From Thomasclavelia sp. (GTDB taxonomy: Bacteria > Bacillota_I > Bacilli_A > Erysipelotrichales > Erysipelotrichaceae), in contig JAHHTG010000003.1 in assembly GCA_020024765.1 (NCBI GenBank), positions 1 to 33,495 on the forward strand: a DNA stretch of 33,495 nt. Reading direction: 5' to 3'. The position numbers and the translations under genes are program-made. Positions 30,939-33,495 of the stretch are shown in pieces. The notes under the pieces were generated by a model that was not told the DNA's origin, did not search any database, and worked only from the letters and a program-made list of their open reading frames with translations. Each line of letters begins with the position of its first letter. The first letter of the stretch is position 1.

Positions 30939-32114
30939 ATGAAGAAATTATTAACACTTAGTTTATGTCTTTTACTCAGTGCTTGCGTAGCACAAACACC
31001 ATCAGATGAGCACGAAAATAAAGAAGAACATGAGAATACAGAGGAACATGAAAGTGTTGCCCTAGATGAATATGATCAACAACTTTCAACCATGACATTA
31101 CGTGAAAAAGTTGGACAACTCTTTATTATTCGTCCAGATGCTTTGAGATTAGAACAATCACAAGGCGACATCTCTAATCCAAACATTGAAGGCTTAACAT
31201 CATTAGACCAAACAGCTATTGATGCCTACAATGAATATCCAGTTGGTGGTTTTGCGTTATTCACCAAGAATATTCTCAATCCTGAACAAGTTAAACAATT
31301 CAATGATGAATTGCAAACTTTAAGTTCAATCAAACAATTCATTGCGATTGATGAAGAAGGCGGCAGTATCGCAAGACTAGCTAATCATCAAAATTTTGAT
31401 TTACCAACTTACCAAGTCGACCGTTCAGACATCAATTCATCAGATGATGCCTATAATATGGGTCTAACAATTGGTCAATACCTCAAAGACTATGGTTTTA
31501 ACTTAGACTTTGCTCCTATCGCCGATGTAAACACAAATCCTGATAATCCAGTAATTGGTGATCGAGCATTTAGCGATGATCCAAACATCGTTATGGAATA
31601 TGCCTCAGCAATGGCTAAAGGACTTCATGAACAAGGTATTTTATCAACTTTTAAACACTTCCCAGGTCATGGCGATACGGCTGAAGATAGTCACTATGAT
31701 ACTGCCTACACTAATAAGACCAAGGAAGAATTAGAACAATGTGAATGGATTCCATTTGCGAAGGCTAGTGACCTTGTTATGGTTGGCCATATCATCGCCC
31801 CAAATGTCACAGACGACAAACAACCAGCTGTATTTTCACCTTATATGGTGACAGGAATATTAAAAAACCAATTAGGTTTTAAAGGTTTAATTATTACCGA
31901 TTCTTTGGCCATGCAAGCAGTGACTGACCATTACAGCCCAGAAGAAGCAGCCATTAAAGCAATTGAAGCAGGATGCGATATCTTGTTGATGCCAAATGGT
32001 CTGCAAGAAGCCTTCGATGGTGTTGTTGCCGCAGTTGAAAGCAGTCGTATCTCAGAAGAAAGAATTAATCAAATCGTCAAGAAAATTCTTAAAGTAAAAG
32101 CCGATATACAATAA
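30939..32114 (+). CDS. Glycoside hydrolase family 3 lipoprotein, beta-N-acetylhexosaminidase-like (NagZ type)
   Basis: 391 residues. Signal peptide 'MKKLLTLSLCLLLSAC' with lipobox LSAC (Cys16), so anchored to the outer membrane face. A His/Glu-rich linker with an internal repeat (HENKEEHENTEEHE, about 24-37) precedes a GH3 TIM barrel: 'MTLREKVGQLFI', 'IAIDEEGGSIARL', 'KHFPGHGDTAEDSHYD' (about 243-258, the NagZ loop with catalytic His) and 'GLIITDSLAM' with the nucleophile Asp. The short single-domain form and H-G-D loop indicate cleavage of GlcNAc from muropeptides or chitooligosaccharides in wall turnover. No Shine-Dalgarno is visible. Confidence 0.92.
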   Translation: MKKLLTLSLCLLLSACVAQTPSDEHENKEEHENTEEHESVALDEYDQQLSTMTLREKVGQLFIIRPDALRLEQSQGDISNPNIEGLTSLDQTAIDAYNEYPVGGFALFTKNILNPEQVKQFNDELQTLSSIKQFIAIDEEGGSIARLANHQNFDLPTYQVDRSDINSSDDAYNMGLTIGQYLKDYGFNLDFAPIADVNTNPDNPVIGDRAFSDDPNIVMEYASAMAKGLHEQGILSTFKHFPGHGDTAEDSHYDTAYTNKTKEELEQCEWIPFAKASDLVMVGHIIAPNVTDDKQPAVFSPYMVTGILKNQLGFKGLIITDSLAMQAVTDHYSPEEAAIKAIEAGCDILLMPNGLQEAFDGVVAAVESSRISEERINQIVKKILKVKADIQ

Positions 32115-32135
32115 AGTACATCGGCTTTTTAATTA
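32096..32135. terminator. Terminator between the GH3 gene and the ADP-ribosylglycohydrolase gene
   Basis: AAAAGCCGAT/ATCGGCTTTT (32096-32105 with 32120-32129), 14-base loop containing the GH3 stop, T run on the plus strand. The flanking A run makes it usable in reverse as well. Confidence 0.85.
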
Positions 32136-32912
32136 ATATAATCTTTCAAATTCATCAGCAATTTCTAACAAGTCATCAGTTAAATAACCTCTGACTTGTT
32201 TTTTAATGATTTCGGGTATGCCATAATATGCTTCGGCTAACCCACCGGTAATTACTCCAATGGTATCACTATCGCCACCAATAGAAATTGCATTACGAAT
32301 AGCATCTTCAAAATCATTTGATTCCAAGAATGTCACAATCGCTTGTGGTACTGAACCTTGGCAACTGACATCAAAATGATAATTGGGTCGTATTTCATTA
32401 AGTGTAAAATCAAGATCGTAATATTTACTTAGATATTTTTTAACCTCGTCTTTACTTGAACCATTTCTTAATAAATAAATGGCACAACTAATCGCTTTAG
32501 CCGCCTTTAAACCTTCGCAATGATTATGAGTTACGCGAGTTACTGCTAAAGCTAATTCCTCAGCTTCTTTGAGGCTTTTAGCCACAAAACCACAGGCACT
32601 AACTCGCATCGCTGCCCCATTACCATAACTACCATAAGGTCCTTCATCATCATGCATTAACCAATAACTAAAGTTGTCACCGTACCCAACATCAGGATAC
32701 TTTCGACCAATTAAACGCATATAATAAATAGCTTGTTGTTCAAGATTACTATAATCACCATGACACTCGATTATTGCTTTGCCAATCGCGATTGTCATAA
32801 CACTATCATCTGTAAAACTACATTCATCATTAAATAATTCAAAATCTTTAGACTTAAAATTATCCCTCTCAAATCTTGAACCAACCACATCACCGATAAT
32901 TGCCCCAAACAT
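32133..32912 (-). CDS. ADP-ribosylglycohydrolase (ARH/DraG family)
   Basis: 259 residues, an all-helical di-metal hydrolase removing ADP-ribose from proteins or small molecules. Metal-site motifs seen: 'GAIIGDVVGSRFE' (2-14), 'FTDDSVMTIAIG' (about 33-44), 'SYGNGAAMRVS' (about 94-104), 'THNHCEGLKAAKAI' (about 128-141) and 'SIGGDSDTIGVITGGLAEA' (about 210-228). All key Asp residues are present, so it is probably active. No ADP-ribosyltransferase gene lies nearby, so its target is open. A GAGGT about 10 bases before the ATG is the ribosome site. Confidence 0.93.
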   Translation of the reverse strand: MFGAIIGDVVGSRFERDNFKSKDFELFNDECSFTDDSVMTIAIGKAIIECHGDYSNLEQQAIYYMRLIGRKYPDVGYGDNFSYWLMHDDEGPYGSYGNGAAMRVSACGFVAKSLKEAEELALAVTRVTHNHCEGLKAAKAISCAIYLLRNGSSKDEVKKYLSKYYDLDFTLNEIRPNYHFDVSCQGSVPQAIVTFLESNDFEDAIRNAISIGGDSDTIGVITGGLAEAYYGIPEIIKKQVRGYLTDDLLEIADEFERLY

Positions 32913-33010
32913 TAGTTAGTACCTCACTTTCCTACACCTTCATTCTATCATTAAGCAAACATTTAAAGGATGCTAACTACTTGAGCCACCATAACTAGGC
33001 AATACTTTCA

Positions 33011-33042
33011 ACAAAAAAAGAAGATGAATTAACATCTTCTTT
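33011..33042 (-). terminator. Terminator of the Nudix gene
   Basis: Minus strand AAAGAAGATG/CATCTTCTTT (33042-33033 with 33026-33017, 6-base loop) followed by further T. Confidence 0.88.
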
Positions 33043-33047
33043 ACCAA

Positions 33048-33449
33048 TTATTTTTTATTCTTAATCAAATAATCTCTAATTTTTTCAACTAAGCTTAAGT
33101 CTGCTGGTAACCAATCAACACTGTCTAACGTCTCTAATGTAAGCCATCTAGCAGCTTCGTGTTCTTTTAATACAAGATCGCCAGATTTGACAACAGAAAT
33201 AAAGCAGTCCATTGATAGATGAAAAGTTGGATAATCATATTCAACAGTATCTAACAATTCTTTAACTTCAATTTCTGTATCCAGTTCTTCTTCAATTTCA
33301 CGAACTAGCGCAATTTCTGGAGTTTCTCCCGCTTCAACCTTTCCGCCAGGAAATTCCCATCCATCTTTAAATTCTCCATAACCACGTTGCGTTGCAAATA
33401 CTTTATCTTCATGAACGATGATCGCCGCAACTACTTTAATTGTCTTCAT
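33048..33449 (-). CDS. MutT-like Nudix hydrolase ((deoxy)nucleoside triphosphate pyrophosphohydrolase)
   Basis: 133 residues. The complete Nudix box is 'GKVEAGETPEIALVREIEEEL' (about 36-56; Gly, Glu, and the REIEEE core that binds Mg). The context 'KVFATQRGYGEFKDGWEFPGGK' is typical of MutT/8-oxo-dGTP diphosphatases, which cleanse the nucleotide pool. The C-terminal 'EHEAARWLTLETLDSVDWLPAD' matches the family. Substrate assignment is by resemblance only. An AGAGGAA ribosome site lies just upstream, overlapping the end of a possible preceding gene, so it may be the last gene of an operon entering from the right edge. Confidence 0.9.
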   Translation of the reverse strand: MKTIKVVAAIIVHEDKVFATQRGYGEFKDGWEFPGGKVEAGETPEIALVREIEEELDTEIEVKELLDTVEYDYPTFHLSMDCFISVVKSGDLVLKEHEAARWLTLETLDSVDWLPADLSLVEKIRDYLIKNKK

Positions 33450-33460
33450 TTTAATTCCTC

Positions 33461-33495
33461 TTAATCATTAACGATATAATCATATAAATCTTCAC
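33461..33495 (-). CDS. Possible C-terminal end of a gene entering from the right edge
   Basis: On the minus strand a frame reads 'EDLYDYIVND' and stops at TAA 33463-33461, 11 bases before the Nudix ATG. Spacing and absence of a terminator fit an upstream operon gene, but ten residues are too few to identify anything. Confidence 0.35.
   Translation of the reverse strand, partial: EDLYDYIVND

Noticed and set aside
1..33495. CRISPR arrays, tRNA or rRNA genes, insertion sequences, phage genes
   Set aside because: Looked for repeat-spacer periodicity, CCA-ended cloverleaf genes, transposase or integrase motifs and long terminal inverted repeats; none seen.

Overview
The window is a low-GC, gene-dense chromosomal segment of a Bacillota bacterium. 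Gene content and order fit the Erysipelotrichales or a neighbouring lineage best: a shortened version of the Bacillus tatD-rnmV-ksgA-ispE-glmU-prs block, KdpD/KdpE-like regulators, Trk potassium uptake, an Mbeg1-like protein and C_GCAxxG-type proteins. This placement is inferred from protein character alone. The genetic code is standard: UGA is a real stop in rnmV and tryptophan is TGG. I see no phage, insertion sequence, CRISPR array, tRNA or rRNA.

Layout. Positions 1-2960 hold a minus-strand operon dtd-folD-DUF951 and a divergent rarA. Positions 2963-4072 encode a lone membrane protein. Positions 4191-9698 form a tight minus-strand housekeeping operon (def-like, tatD, rnmV, ksgA, ispE, glmU, prs) for RNA maturation, isoprenoid and cell-wall precursors and PRPP. 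Positions 9814-16322 run on the plus strand: trxB, a KdpD-like kinase lacking the usual cytoplasmic sensor domains, its KdpE-like regulator, a TPR protein behind direct-repeat operator-like sites, then a split TrkA pair and TrkH. The regulators appear wired to Trk rather than to a Kdp ATPase. Positions 16392-19454 hold a deoxyribosyltransferase-like gene, mnmE and a divergent Mbeg1-like hydrolase.

Positions 19489-20487 are a decayed two-gene operon (an L-2-amino-thiazoline-4-carboxylic acid hydrolase and a membrane protein), with several frameshifts and nonsense codons. Positions 20548-25200 hold a lipoprotein, a thioredoxin-like protein and a minus-strand operon of an XpaC-like membrane protein, a coiled-coil protein, a double-AAA+ ATPase and a 59-residue two-helix membrane protein. 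Positions 25270-25696 are a frameshifted C_GCAxxG protein. Positions 25940-28022 encode a methyltransferase and a PfkB kinase. Positions about 28075-28310 look like a structured RNA of unrecognised family. Positions 28465-33495 hold an FNT channel, an acidic membrane-anchored protein with three perfect 11-bp-spaced repeats upstream, an HMA metal protein plus an ICMT-like methyltransferase, a GH3 lipoprotein, an ADP-ribosylglycohydrolase and a MutT-like Nudix enzyme.

Points most worth a second look: (1) at least seven operon-leading genes have a -10 box only about 6-9 bases before the ATG and no Shine-Dalgarno, implying leaderless mRNAs; (2) the branched RNA candidate; (3) two response-regulator-like operators built on an 11-bp period; (4) GlmU with a degenerate, shortened uridyltransferase half; (5) the XpaC/coiled-coil/double-AAA+ operon; (6) the decayed operon.
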